A DNA stretch of 64,000 bases, from positions 1-64,000 of the forward strand of contig JAEUWI010000035.1 of the NCBI GenBank assembly GCA_016791475.1, given 5' to 3'. The notes below the pieces were generated by a model that was not told where the DNA came from, ran no database searches, and saw only the letters and a list, made by a program, of their open reading frames with translations. The stretch's first letter is position 1. The number at the start of each line of letters is the position of its first letter. Positions 35,640-46,500 of the stretch are shown in pieces. Source of the DNA: Candidatus Hydrogenedentota bacterium (GTDB lineage Bacteria > Hydrogenedentota > Hydrogenedentia > Hydrogenedentales > JAEUWI01). Made by a program: the position numbers and the translations under genes.

Positions 35640-35837
35640 AACCGTTCTCCCATGATCGAGAGCCTGTGCCGGGAAATAAGAACGTTCCGGGGATACAATA
35701 CTGCTTCCACTAACTGACTTCCTCAAGACACCCCGGGCGGGTACGACTAAACGAACGTGCTGCACGCGATTCCCGCCATGCTCTCGCAATATTGTAGGTC
35801 CCACGGAGCGGGGTGTCAACTTTTCCGTTAAATCGAC

Positions 35838-36626
35838 TCAATTTGGGGCGGCGGTCGCCGGGGTGGCCTGGCCCGCCAGCATCTGGTTCAGCCAGACCAC
35901 GATCTGTCCCGTGGCCTGGGGAGATGTGGCAAATATATCTACGCCATGGGCCGTGCCCGGGTAGGTATGGGTTTCGATATGCCCCGGGGCGATGGCCTTC
36001 AAGGTGGTCCCGGACGAGGCCGCGTAGGCATCCCCCTCTGCCCAGACCAGGAGCGTCGGCCGCTGGGCACGCTGCTCCATGAGGGGTTCGGCGGCGATAC
36101 CCTCGATTTCGAGTCCCGGCGAGAGCATGACGAGGCCCTGCAGCGCCGGGTTCTGCGACGCATAGTCGAGGGCCAGGCTTGCGCCGAGGGCCTCACCGGC
36201 GATGAAAAGGTTTTCCTGGTCCGCACCGGCGGCCACCAGCGCCTGCAGGGCCGCATCCAGGTCGAAGAGGGCCTTACGCCAGTCCGCCGGGGCAAACTGC
36301 TTGAAATTCAGTGGCTGGCCGGTGGCATCGCGGCTGTCGCCGTGCCCCCGCAGATCGAAGGTGACGACAAGATAGCCCGATTGCTGGGCGCGCACCGCGA
36401 GGGGCTCCCAGAGCGCGGCGCGGCCCCCTTTGCGGTGGACGAGAATCAAACCCGGCGGATTGGCCTGTACGGGACGGTAGATGTGTGCCGAGAGGGTGAT
36501 GCCGTCGGACGTGTTGAGCACCATATCGTGATCTTCGAGTCGGGCGCGCTGGCCGCAGGCCGCGAGGGACAAGGCCAGACACAGCGCGAGGGCCGAAGTG
36601 AACAGCCGAGGACGACGAAAAATCAT
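35838..36626 (-). CDS. Alpha/beta-hydrolase-fold lipoprotein with Ser-to-Ala change at the nucleophile
   Basis: 262 aa from the ATG at 36626. The signal LALCLALSLAACGQ ends in a lipobox Cys, so it is an anchored lipoprotein. The fold is that of small dienelactone-hydrolase-like enzymes (PPGLILVHRKGG, VTFDLRGHGDSRDATG). The nucleophile elbow should be GxSxG but reads AGEALGAS, with Ala at the Ser position; the bases confirm this. The acid (VWAEGDAYA) and His (YPGTAHGVDIF) are present. It may be inactive or a binding protein, or use the Ser two residues later. Neighbours are smg and an SCP2 protein. Confidence 0.8.
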   Translation of the reverse strand: MIFRRPRLFTSALALCLALSLAACGQRARLEDHDMVLNTSDGITLSAHIYRPVQANPPGLILVHRKGGRAALWEPLAVRAQQSGYLVVTFDLRGHGDSRDATGQPLNFKQFAPADWRKALFDLDAALQALVAAGADQENLFIAGEALGASLALDYASQNPALQGLVMLSPGLEIEGIAAEPLMEQRAQRPTLLVWAEGDAYAASSGTTLKAIAPGHIETHTYPGTAHGVDIFATSPQATGQIVVWLNQMLAGQATPATAAPN

Positions 36627-36691
36627 GCTGGCCTCAGCGACGTTCTTGACGGCCTGTACAAGACATGCGGGTCCGGAGTCCGACACGACTG

Positions 36692-36718
36692 ACGCCGGGC
36701 GCCACCCACACCCGGCGT
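36692..36718. other. Intergenic hairpin
   Basis: ACGCCGGG (36692-36699) pairs perfectly with 36711-36718 across an 11-nt loop; TTTCT follows on the plus strand only. It lies between the SCP2 gene and the hydrolase gene and might attenuate read-through. Confidence 0.35.
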
Positions 36719-36764
36719 TTCTATCGAGCGTACGGGCGGCAAGCCCCTCCGGGCGTATCCTGCC

Positions 36765-37088
36765 TTACCCGAGATTGAAGACACTCTGGAGCTTCAGGGC
36801 CAGGGCCATGTCGCCCTGAATCTTCAACTTGCCGGTCATGAAAGCCATCTGTCCGTTCAGCTTGCCCTGGAGCAGGTTCAGGAAATTGCCCGACTCCATG
36901 GTGATCGTGATGCTGGGCTTCTCCGCGGCGCCCGCGCTCACCACAGCGTCGCCGTTGGCGATGGCGATATTCCATTCACCGCCACCGTCGCCCGTGATGT
37001 TGAACTGATAGACGCAGTTCATGCCCTGAATCTTCTCTTTGTTCACTTTCGCCGGCACCTGGTCGAAGAATGCAGCTACATCAGACAT
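36765..37088 (-). CDS. SCP2 sterol-binding-domain protein
   Basis: 107 aa from the ATG at 37088. The pattern KIQGMNCVYQFNITGDGGGEWNI, then KPSITITMESGNFLNLLQGKL, then GQMAFMTGKLKIQGDMALALKL is the SCP2 domain, which binds lipids or hydrophobic ligands in a tunnel. It is a free-standing cytosolic single-domain protein. Such proteins are often near lipid-metabolism genes, but no such partner is visible here, so the ligand is unknown. Confidence 0.85.
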   Translation of the reverse strand: MSDVAAFFDQVPAKVNKEKIQGMNCVYQFNITGDGGGEWNIAIANGDAVVSAGAAEKPSITITMESGNFLNLLQGKLNGQMAFMTGKLKIQGDMALALKLQSVFNLG

Positions 37089-37190
37089 ACGCGTATTCGC
37101 CTCCGTTGAGTTTTTTGGCGGCCCATCGTCGCCAGCCTTGATACGGCCCAATTGCCCGCAAGGTCACGGGTACTCTAGCACGCGGCGAAT

Positions 37191-37373
37191 TCAGTTGACA
37201 ATGGACAGTTGACAGTTGACAGCGAAGAAAGGTGAGGCGCCAAAAGGACCGATTCGACGGATAGAACCGATTGATTAAATCCGTCCTGTTGGACCTATTC
37301 GTCTGATGACGCTCAACGATTCCGCCTGCGGCGGGTCAACCGTCAACTGTCAACGGTCAACTGCCAACTGCCA
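37191..37373. repeat. Heptamer tracts in inverted orientation upstream of aat
   Basis: Left tract 37191-37222 has AGTTGAC units at 7-bp spacing; right tract 37334-37373 has the complementary GTCAACT/GTCAACG/GCCAACT units at the same spacing. Between them (about 37248-37312) lies a degenerate GGACCGATTCGACGG sequence similar in words to the palindrome at 53560-53602. The 295 bp gap between the SCP2 gene and aat contains nothing else apart from a CATAAT that could be a -10 element just before aat. Confidence 0.6.
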
Positions 37374-37383
37374 TAATACCGAC

Positions 37384-38076
37384 ATGCCCATTTACCGACT
37401 CGATCAATTTATCGCCTTTCCGCCGGTCCACCATGCCGAAGACGGTTTGCTTGCCGTTGGCGGCGACCTGCGGGAGGAGCGCTTGCTGCTTGCCTATCGT
37501 TCCGGGATTTTTCCGTGGTACTCCGAGGGGGAACCGCTCCTGTGGTGGTCGCCCGATCCGCGGATGGTGCTCTTTCCGGGGGAGTTTCACTGCTCCCAGA
37601 GCCTGAGGCGGGTGATCAAGCGCGGCCTATTTCAGGTGACCCTGGATCGGGCCTTTCCAGCGGTGATTCGCGCGTGTGGCGACACGCCGCGACCGGGTCA
37701 GGATGGCACGTGGATCACGCCGGAAATGGAGGCGGCCTATGTGGGGCTGCATGATCAGGGTCATGCCCATTCGATCGAGTGCTGGCACGAGGGCAGACTG
37801 GTGGGCGGGCTCTATGGCGTGGCGATTGGCGGGTGCTTCTTTGGCGAGTCCATGTTTTCCCACCGGGACAATGCCTCGAAAGTGGCCATGTTTGCCCTGA
37901 CCCAGGCCGCCCGGGCATGGGGCATTCCCCTGATCGATTGCCAGGTGGCGAATCCCCACCTGTTGAGCCTGGGCGCGCGGGAGATATCCCGCAAGACGTT
38001 TTGTCAGTTGTTGCGGGATGGCTTGCGTACCACCCTGACTCAGGATGCGTGGAAAACCCTGCCGCCCCTGACTTAG
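37384..38076 (+). CDS. aat: Leucyl/phenylalanyl-tRNA--protein transferase
   Basis: 230 aa, close to the 234 aa of E. coli Aat. It moves Leu or Phe from aminoacyl-tRNA to N-terminal Arg/Lys of proteins, marking them for ClpS/ClpAP degradation. Family blocks are DGLLAVGGDL, YRSGIFPWYSEGEPLLWW, ITPEMEAAYVGLHDQGHAHS and GGLYGVAIGGCFFGESMFS. The ATG at 37384 gives the conserved start MPIYRLDQFIAFPP. The gene is followed by two exported redox genes that are probably unrelated in function; no clpS is seen. Confidence 0.96.
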   Translation: MPIYRLDQFIAFPPVHHAEDGLLAVGGDLREERLLLAYRSGIFPWYSEGEPLLWWSPDPRMVLFPGEFHCSQSLRRVIKRGLFQVTLDRAFPAVIRACGDTPRPGQDGTWITPEMEAAYVGLHDQGHAHSIECWHEGRLVGGLYGVAIGGCFFGESMFSHRDNASKVAMFALTQAARAWGIPLIDCQVANPHLLSLGAREISRKTFCQLLRDGLRTTLTQDAWKTLPPLT

Positions 38077-38122
38077 ACTCGTCGTGGACTGAATGTATTC
38101 TTGCACTTCCAAGGAAAAGAAA

Positions 38123-38782
38123 ATGATGCAGTACCTGTTGCGCGGAACCCTCGCCCTGAGCCTGGCCGCCACCCTCGCTTGGCCCGGTCTGTCCTTTGCC
38201 GAAGAACCGGAGCCCCTCAAGATTGGCGCGGACTTCCCGGATTTTACACTCCCCGATACGACGGGCCAGGAGCACACCCTCGGCCAGTATAAGGACAAGA
38301 TCGTCGTGTTCAATTTCAGCACGCCGGAGTGTCCCTGCTCCCGGAGTGTGGATGGGGCCCTGGCCGAACTGGCGGCGGCTTTTGCGGACGAGGGCGTCGT
38401 CTTTCTGGGGGTGAACTCGAACTTCTTCATGGACCCGGAATCCCTCCGTGACTATGCGAAATCCGCCGGCGTGACCTATCCCATGCTCAAGGATGACGAA
38501 GTGGAACTGGCCGATGCCGCCGGGGCCCGGGTTACGCCGGAAGTCTTCGTGAAGGACAAGAACGGCAAGGTGGTATTCCATGGTCCGCCGGACAATCGAC
38601 TGAACCCGAAGGCGACGCCGACGGAGTTTTATCTCAAGGACGCCCTGGAAGCGCTTACGATGGGCAAGCCGATTAAGAAATCGAACATCACGCCCTGGGG
38701 ATGCAGCATTCGGGGGGAGAAAAGTACCGCGGCGGATTCCGAGCATGTTGAGAAGCCGTCAGGCGAGGCGGGCCAGCCCTGA
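38123..38782 (+). CDS. Exported peroxiredoxin-like (AhpC/TSA) protein, copy 1
   Basis: 219 aa from the ATG at 38123, with AAGGA upstream; ATG 38126 is equivalent. Residues 1-26 are a signal peptide ending in LSFAEE. The redoxin domain starts at IGADFPDFTLPDTTG and has FNFSTPECPCSRSVDGAL with Cys70 and Cys72. The usual peroxiredoxin site TxxC is replaced by PECPCS, so it may be closer to thioredoxin-like or SCO-like proteins. DAAGARVTPEVFVKD gives the cis-Pro loop. It and the next gene are paralogues in the same orientation, 82 bp apart. Confidence 0.85.
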   Translation: MMQYLLRGTLALSLAATLAWPGLSFAEEPEPLKIGADFPDFTLPDTTGQEHTLGQYKDKIVVFNFSTPECPCSRSVDGALAELAAAFADEGVVFLGVNSNFFMDPESLRDYAKSAGVTYPMLKDDEVELADAAGARVTPEVFVKDKNGKVVFHGPPDNRLNPKATPTEFYLKDALEALTMGKPIKKSNITPWGCSIRGEKSTAADSEHVEKPSGEAGQP

Positions 38783-38864
38783 CCTTATCATCGTGGGGGG
38801 GCGGAATATAGATCTTGGATTGTGGCAGCGGCGCGGCGCCCTGCCGATACCAGGGAGTAGCGTA

Positions 38865-39476
38865 ATGAACATTGCAGCACGCATTTTCGCCGTCGCGGGG
38901 CTCGCCTTGGCCGTGACGGTTACCGGGGCCTGGCTGAGTGGTGTTTCGGCGGCAAGACTGGAAGCCCCGAAGATCGGCGCGGCCTTCCCCGATTTCAAGC
39001 TGCCCGACACCACGGGCAAAGCGCATGCCCTGGGCGACTACAAGGGCAAGATTCTGGTCCTCAACTTCTCTTCCCAGGAGTGCCCCTTCTCACGCGGCGC
39101 CGATCCTTCCATCAATGAACTGGCCACCGCGTTCAGAGAGAAAGGGGTGGTTTTTCTCGGGGTGGACTCCAACAAGGATCTGGACGCGGCGGCGATCCAG
39201 AAGCATATTGAGGAGGCGAAGATCCCCTATCCCATCCTCAAGGACGAGGGCAACAAGCTGGCGGATGCGGCGGGGGCCCGGGTAACCCCGGAAATCTACG
39301 TGATCGACCAGGACGGCAAGCTGGCCTATCACGGCGCTCCGGATGACCGCGCGGGCCCAACCAGCACCCCCACGGCCTTCTATCTCAAGGACGCTCTGGA
39401 CGCCCTTACCGCAGGCAAGGCGGTGGAGAAACCTACCGTGAAAGCCTGGGGCTGTGGTATAAAACGGGCCGGTTAG
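38865..39476 (+). CDS. Exported peroxiredoxin-like (AhpC/TSA) protein, copy 2
   Basis: 203 aa from the ATG at 38865 (GGGAG upstream). The signal peptide covers residues 1-30. The redoxin domain FPDFKLPDTTGKAHALGDYKG, then FSSQECPFSRGADPS, keeps one Cys (Cys73) where copy 1 has two. The C-terminus (FYLKDALDALTAGKAVEKPTVKAWGCGI) matches copy 1 nearly residue for residue, including the late WGC. The pair looks like a tandem duplication that has diverged at the active site. Periplasmic thiol chemistry is inferred. Confidence 0.85.
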   Translation: MNIAARIFAVAGLALAVTVTGAWLSGVSAARLEAPKIGAAFPDFKLPDTTGKAHALGDYKGKILVLNFSSQECPFSRGADPSINELATAFREKGVVFLGVDSNKDLDAAAIQKHIEEAKIPYPILKDEGNKLADAAGARVTPEIYVIDQDGKLAYHGAPDDRAGPTSTPTAFYLKDALDALTAGKAVEKPTVKAWGCGIKRAG

Positions 39477-39554
39477 TGACCAAATACAGCACTGAACATT
39501 TGTGTGGCGGGCGCGGATGACGCGTCCGCCCTTTAATTTGAATGGAGATTCCCC

Positions 39555-40196
39555 ATGTACACGCTTCGCCTGTTCATACCCGCTCTCGTCGCCTGCGCCC
39601 TGCTGGTTGCGGGCTGCTCGCAACCCGACCCGGTGGCTACCGAACCGGCCCCTTTGGAGCCTCCGACCCCGGTGGCGGAGGAAAGTCCGGCGGCCTCCCC
39701 GGTCGTCTCACCCACGCCGGAACCGGCACCCGCCGTCGATAGCGCCTCGGAGGCGCCCCTTCCCGAGGTGCGCGCGGTGAACACTGCGGAGCTCGGTGAA
39801 GTTCTCGAAAAAACGCGGGGCAAGGTGACCGTGCTCAATTTCTGGGCCACGTGGTGCGTGCCCTGTGTGAAGGAGATGCCCGATTTCGTGACCCTGCACG
39901 ACGAGTCCGATCCGGCGCAAGTCGCGCTGGTGAGTCTCTCCATTGACGACGCCGCCGAAATTGCGGGCGCCATTCCCGAGTTTCAGCGCGCCCACAAGGT
40001 GCCGTTTCCAATCTACGTGCTCAATGAGCGGGATGATGAGGCGCTGCTGAAGGCCCTGCGGGGGAAATTTTCCGGTATGATTCCCGCCACGTTCGTCTAC
40101 GACAAGTCGGGGGCGCTGGTGAAGACCGTGGAGGGCCCCGTCACCCTGGCGGAGCTGCGCGAAATCCTGAAACCGCTGCTCGCTCCCACCTCCTAA
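39555..40196 (+). CDS. TlpA-like thioredoxin lipoprotein
   Basis: 213 aa. Residues 1-21 are a lipoprotein signal with lipobox LVAGC. A Pro/Ala/Glu-rich linker of about 50 residues follows. The thioredoxin domain begins near residue 75 and has the active site FWATWCVPCVKEMPDF (Cys101, Cys104). FSGMIPATFVYDKSGALV holds the cis-Pro loop. It is expected to reduce disulfides at the outer face of the membrane, for example in cytochrome c maturation, which fits the haem proteins encoded earlier in the window. It is the third redox gene of this run. Confidence 0.9.
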   Translation: MYTLRLFIPALVACALLVAGCSQPDPVATEPAPLEPPTPVAEESPAASPVVSPTPEPAPAVDSASEAPLPEVRAVNTAELGEVLEKTRGKVTVLNFWATWCVPCVKEMPDFVTLHDESDPAQVALVSLSIDDAAEIAGAIPEFQRAHKVPFPIYVLNERDDEALLKALRGKFSGMIPATFVYDKSGALVKTVEGPVTLAELREILKPLLAPTS

Positions 40197-40278
40197 CCTC
40201 AATTTTTTCAATCATTTAGAAAACCAGAGGATCTCCACCGTGCCGGGGCTGTCGGGGCATGTTTCCGGGCATGGGAAC

Positions 40279-40307
40279 TTGACACCCCGTGTTGGTTATG
40301 CTAGTAT
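40279..40307 (+). promoter_or_regulatory. groEL: Sigma-70-like promoter of groEL
   Basis: Perfect -35 TTGACA (40279-40284), 17 bp spacer, -10 TAGTAT (40302-40307). Transcription would start just before or within the CIRCE element. Confidence 0.8.
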
Positions 40308-40316
40308 GCGCTCTTG

Positions 40317-40343
40317 TTAGCACTCCATTGAATGGAGTGCTAA
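40317..40343 (+). promoter_or_regulatory. CIRCE operator (HrcA-binding site)
   Basis: Perfect TTAGCACTC (40317-40325), 9-bp spacer, GAGTGCTAA (40335-40343). This is the canonical inverted repeat bound by the HrcA repressor, and it lies 10 bp after the -10 box. hrcA itself is not in the window. Confidence 0.95.
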
Positions 40344-40390
40344 CAGGTTCCCGAGGCACGGGGGTTCAAGTTCCCCGGCTCTTACGGTAA

Positions 40391-42082
<1,692 letters not shown>

Positions 42083-42113
42083 GCCACTGGCTTACGCCCC
42101 CTGAATGAATCAA

Positions 42114-42145
42114 AGCCGGGTCTCCGATGGAGACCCGGCTTTTTT
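42114..42145 (+). terminator. Rho-independent terminator of groEL
   Basis: A perfect 12-bp stem, AGCCGGGTCTCC (42114-42125), 3-nt loop GAT, complement to 42140, then five T. Confidence 0.95.
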
Positions 42146-42150
42146 CTTTC

Positions 42151-42188
42151 GGGACCGTCCCGCGGTTCTTGAAAGCGCGGGACAGTCC
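42151..42188. other. Second hairpin after groEL
   Basis: GGAC-c-GTCCCGCG (from 42152) pairs with CGCGGGAC-a-GTCC (42176-42188), one mismatch. The half-site GCGCGGGACGGT recurs at about 53618-53629. Confidence 0.45.
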
Positions 42189-42285
42189 TGTTCGGGAAAA
42201 ATAAACCGCGGCTTGGGGCCACTACAAGACGCGCCATGACTATGGCGGATCCTGGACCACTCTTCTGGACCGTCCCGTTGGGGGC

Positions 42286-43044
42286 TCACCCCGCGTCGGG
42301 AAAGCTCACGATGATCATGCTTACCTTGGGATCCACCGACTGCATGGCCGGGAGATCGGAACTGAAGGTACTATCGCCGAGAACCGTCGAATCGTCGGCG
42401 CCGGCGTCGGGCTGAAAGGTCAAGAGCAGCGCGCCGCCCCGGAAGCCGCCCTCGGGATCTTCGTGGGGCAGGTCTTTCAAGGCGCCGCCATTGGAATCCA
42501 CCAACTGCCCGCCGTAATCCCAGCCGAATCCATAGAGCAGGAAGGGCTTTCCGTTCAATTCTTCAACCCGCTTCAGGGAAGTTCCCACCGCAAGCCCTTC
42601 GGCGGTTTTCCACTGGGAACCCGCGCCGTCGATGCGCGCGGCCAGGGGAAGGGCCTTCTTGTCGAGGTCATTCCAGAGGATAAGGACGCGCCTGGTCGGG
42701 TCGCCGGGGAATATGGCCGTACCTGGCTCGGTCTCCCCCTCACCCAGCGGGTAAGGCTCGTCGCGAACATTTTCGGCGCCGTAGACGGCAATCAGGTCGG
42801 CGGCGCTGGAGGTTGGGGTGATGGGGCCCACGCGTTCGCCCGGCACGATGAGCCAATCGACGACCGCGGCGGGCGTCGGGGCTTCCGCGACCGGCGCGGC
42901 GGGAGCGGGATCCGGAGCAGGCGCCTGCGACACGGCGTCGGGCTCCTCCTGGGAATCCGGCTCGGGGGCGTTTCCGCCACAGCCGGCCAGCATCAGGGCC
43001 AGGGCCAGGCCAAAAGAAAGGGTAAATCGAATGGATACGGGCAT
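42286..43044 (-). CDS. Lipoprotein of unknown function
   Basis: 252 aa from the ATG at 43044. Residues 1-22 are a lipoprotein signal (LALALMLAGCGG), followed by a Pro/Ala/Glu/Asp-rich linker to about residue 60. The rest is a compact domain: VDWLIVPGERVGPITPTSSAADLIAVYGAENV, short Gly/Asp-rich turns, and GTSLKRVEELNGKPFLLYGFGWDYGG. I do not recognise a named family. The core resembles small periplasmic domains that respond to a starting state (GPITPTSS), but no catalytic residues are evident. It is convergent with groEL. Confidence 0.75.
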   Translation of the reverse strand: MPVSIRFTLSFGLALALMLAGCGGNAPEPDSQEEPDAVSQAPAPDPAPAAPVAEAPTPAAVVDWLIVPGERVGPITPTSSAADLIAVYGAENVRDEPYPLGEGETEPGTAIFPGDPTRRVLILWNDLDKKALPLAARIDGAGSQWKTAEGLAVGTSLKRVEELNGKPFLLYGFGWDYGGQLVDSNGGALKDLPHEDPEGGFRGGALLLTFQPDAGADDSTVLGDSTFSSDLPAMQSVDPKVSMIIVSFPDAG

Positions 43045-43120
43045 AGATCGCTCCCCGGCGAGATGCGGGCTCAACAGTGTATACACGGGCCAAAGCCCCA
43101 GGTTCTTGCGCGGTGACAGT

Positions 43121-43381
43121 TTAGGGGGGAAAGCTCCCATAGTCAAGCCGCCACGGAAATCGCGCGCCCAGGGGTGCGTTGCCCCGAGAGGCTGGCGAGA
43201 TGTCGATGAGCTCGCCGTCGCCGGGATCGAGCTGGCCGCTCATTTCGATGAGGTGGACGATGTTCACGATGAGTTCTTCACTCCCCTCGCCGCCGAGGTG
43301 GGGCGGGGCACCGGGGTCGAAGTGGGTGTTGGGCGTGCGGTCGGATTCGCGCAGGCCTTGACAGTTGAGGCGCTGACCGTG
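43121..43381 (-). pseudogene. Remnant of a minus-strand gene at the left edge of the restriction island
   Basis: An open frame of 86 codons with no start codon near its 5' end and a TAA just upstream. Codon third positions are almost all G/C and the translation is protein-like (SDRTPNTHFDPGAPPHLGG, then EELIVNIVHLIEMSGQLDPG). It ends with a stop at 43121, so the 3' end of a gene appears to survive while the 5' part is missing. The rest of the 468 bp gap holds the possible hsdR promoter. I do not recognise the family. Confidence 0.35.
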
Positions 43382-43388
43382 TTACGGT
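43358..43388 (+). promoter_or_regulatory. Possible promoter for the hsd operon
   Basis: TTGACA (43358-43363), a 19-bp spacer and TACGGT (43383-43388), 124 bp before the hsdR ATG. The spacer is long, so support is moderate. Confidence 0.4.
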
Positions 43389-43512
43389 AGTGGCGCAACG
43401 TGCGCATCGGTGCGAGCGGCAACGGGAGAGGACGAGGCGACCTCGCGCGGCAAAATTGTAATCTGAGACGGTCTGGGTGGCATGGGCTCCCATCAACGTT
43501 AGAGCGAACAGG

Positions 43513-46500
43513 ATGAGCCAAAAAGAGAGTGATATCGAGCGCAGTCTCATCGGAAAGCTCAAGGACTTAAAATACATCCACCGTCCCGAGATCCGGGACC
43601 GGGATGCGCTGGAGAAGAACTTCCGTCAAAAATTTGAGGCACTGAACCGCGTCCAACTGACCGATGCGGAATTTGCCCGCCTGCGCGATAGCATCGTCAG
43701 CGCCGACGTATTCCAGGCCGCGAAGACCCTGCGGGAATACGGCTATTTCGAGCGCGAAGACGGCACGCCCCTGCATTACACGCTGGTCAATATCAAAGAC
43801 TGGTGCAAGAATGACTTTGAAGTCGTCAACCAGCTCCGGATCAATACCAGCAACAGCCACCAACGCTACGATGTCATCCTGCTGATCAACGGCATTCCCG
43901 TGGTGCAGATCGAGCTGAAAAGCCTCGACGTTACCCCGCGCCGCGCCATGGAGCAGATCGTCTCCTACAAGAACGAGCCCGGCAACGGCTACGCCAACAC
44001 CCTCCTGTGTTTCATCCAAATCTTCGTCGTCAGCAACCGCGCCAACACGCGCTACTTCGCCAACAACCACGCCCAGCATTTCGCCTTCAATGCCGACGAG
44101 CGTTTTCTGCCTATTTACCAGTGGGCCGACGAGGACAACACCAAGGTCACCCACCTGGACGACTTCGCGGAGAAGTTCCTTCTCAAGTGCGCCCTCGGCC
44201 AGATGATCAGCCGTTACATGGTCCTCGTTGCGAGCGAGCAGAAGCTGATGATCATGCGGCCCTACCAGATCTATGCGGTCAAGGCCATCGTCGATTGCAT
44301 CCATCAGGACCGGGGCAACGGCTACATCTGGCACACCACCGGCAGCGGCAAAACCCTCACGTCCTTCAAGACCTCCACGCTGCTGAAAGACAACCCCGAT
44401 ATCGACAAATGCCTCTTCGTCGTGGACCGCAAGGATCTCGACCGCCAGACCCGCGAGGAGTTCAACCGATTCCAGGAAGGCTGCGTCGAGGAGAACACCA
44501 ACACCGAAACCCTCGTGCGACGCCTGCTCTCGGAGGACTACGCCGACAAGGTCATCGTCTGCACCATCCAGAAGCTCGGCCTGGCACTGGATGAGACCAG
44601 TAAGAAGGCACAGCAGCACCAGAAGAATGGAAAGGCCACCTACAAGGAGCGCCTGGCGCCCCTGCGCGACAAGCACATTGCCATCATCTTCGATGAGTGC
44701 CACCGCTCCCAGTTCGGCGACAACCACCAGGCCATTAAGGATTTCTTCCCAAGAGCCCAGCTCTTCGGCTTCACGGGTACGCCCATTTTCGACGCCAACG
44801 CCACCTACAAGCAGGTAGACGGCACCATCGGCTCGTACCGAACTACACGGGACATTTTCGAGAAGCAGCTACACGCCTACACCATCACCCACGCCATCGA
44901 CGATCAGAACGTACTCCGCTTTCACGTCGACTATTTCAAGGCGGCGGAGAACGAGGACGAGGGTGAGAGCAAGAAAAAGACGAAGGGCAAGCCCGACGAG
45001 GCGGCCAAACGGCGTGCCGTGGTCGATTCCATCCTGGAAAAGCACGAATCCGCCACCAACCACCGCCGCTTCAACGCCCTCATGGCCACCAGCTCCATCA
45101 ACGACGCCATCGCCTATTACAACCTGTTCAAGGAAGTACAGGCCCAGCGCCAGGTGGACGACCCAGAGTATGTGCCCCTCCACATCGCCGCCGTCTTCTC
45201 GCCGCCCGCCGAGGGTAACCCGGACGTCAAGCAGTTGCAGGAAGACCTGGCCCAGGAAAAGGCCGACAACCAGCAGGACCCGGAGGGCAAAAAGGCCGCC
45301 TTGGGGGTGATCATAAAGGACTACAACGCGCGGTACGGCACGAACCACGGCATCGGCGAATTCGACCTCTACTACCAGGACGTGCAGAAGCGCATCAAGG
45401 ACCAGCAATACCCCAACAGCGACTACGCCCACAAGAACAAGATCGACATTGTCATCGTGGTGGACATGCTGCTCACGGGATTCGATTCGAAGTTTCTGAA
45501 CACCCTCTATGTGGTTAAAAACCTCAAACACCACGGCCTGATCCAGGCCTTTTCCCGCACCAACCGCGTGCTCAACGACACCAAGCCCTACGGCAATATC
45601 CTCGACTTTCTCGGCCAGCGGAATGCCGTGGACGATGCCATCGCCCTCTTCTCCGGCGAGGACACGGGCCGCGCCAAGGAGATCTGGCTGGTGGACCCGG
45701 CCCCGCTGGTGATCGACAAGTACGAAGAGGCCGTCGCGGCCATGGCGCAGTTTCTCAATCGGAGCGGTGCGACGGACGAGGAGAAGAAACACCGGGTCTG
45801 TGAGCCGGAGGAGGTCTACAACCTCCAGGGCGACACCGCCCGCTTGGAGTTCGTCAAGCACTTCAAAGAGGTGCAGCGCTTCAAGACACAGCTCGACCAG
45901 TACACCGACCTGGACGAAACGCAAAAGGAGCGCATCGAAACGCTTTTGCCTGAAGAAAGGCTCCGCGAGCTACGTAGCTCCTACCTGGAAACCGCACAGC
46001 GCCTCAAGGCCCAGCAGGGCAAGGGCGGCGAGGACGCGGACAGCGCGGTGGACCAGCTCGATTTCGAATTCGTGCTCTTCTCCTCCGCCCTCATCGACTA
46101 CGACTACATCATGGGCCTCATCGCCCGCTACACCCAGGAGAAGCCCGGCAAACAGTCCATGAACCGCGCCCAACTGGTGAGCCTCCTCTCCGCCCACAGC
46201 AACCTCATGGACGAGCGCGACGATATCGTAGCCTATATCAACACCCTGCAGGCGGGCCAGCCCCTGAGCGAGCAAGCCATCCGCGAGGGCTACCAAACCT
46301 TCAAAGCCGAAAAAGCGGACAGCGAACTCCACGCACTGGCCGCGCGACATGGCCTGGCAGACGAAACCCTGAAGATCTTCGTCGGGGCTGTACTTGACCG
46401 CCTCATCTTCGACGGCGAACAACTCGGCGACCTCTTCGAATCGCTGGATCTCGGCTGGAAGGCCCGAAGCAAGGCGGAGCTGGCCCTGATGGAGGAATTG

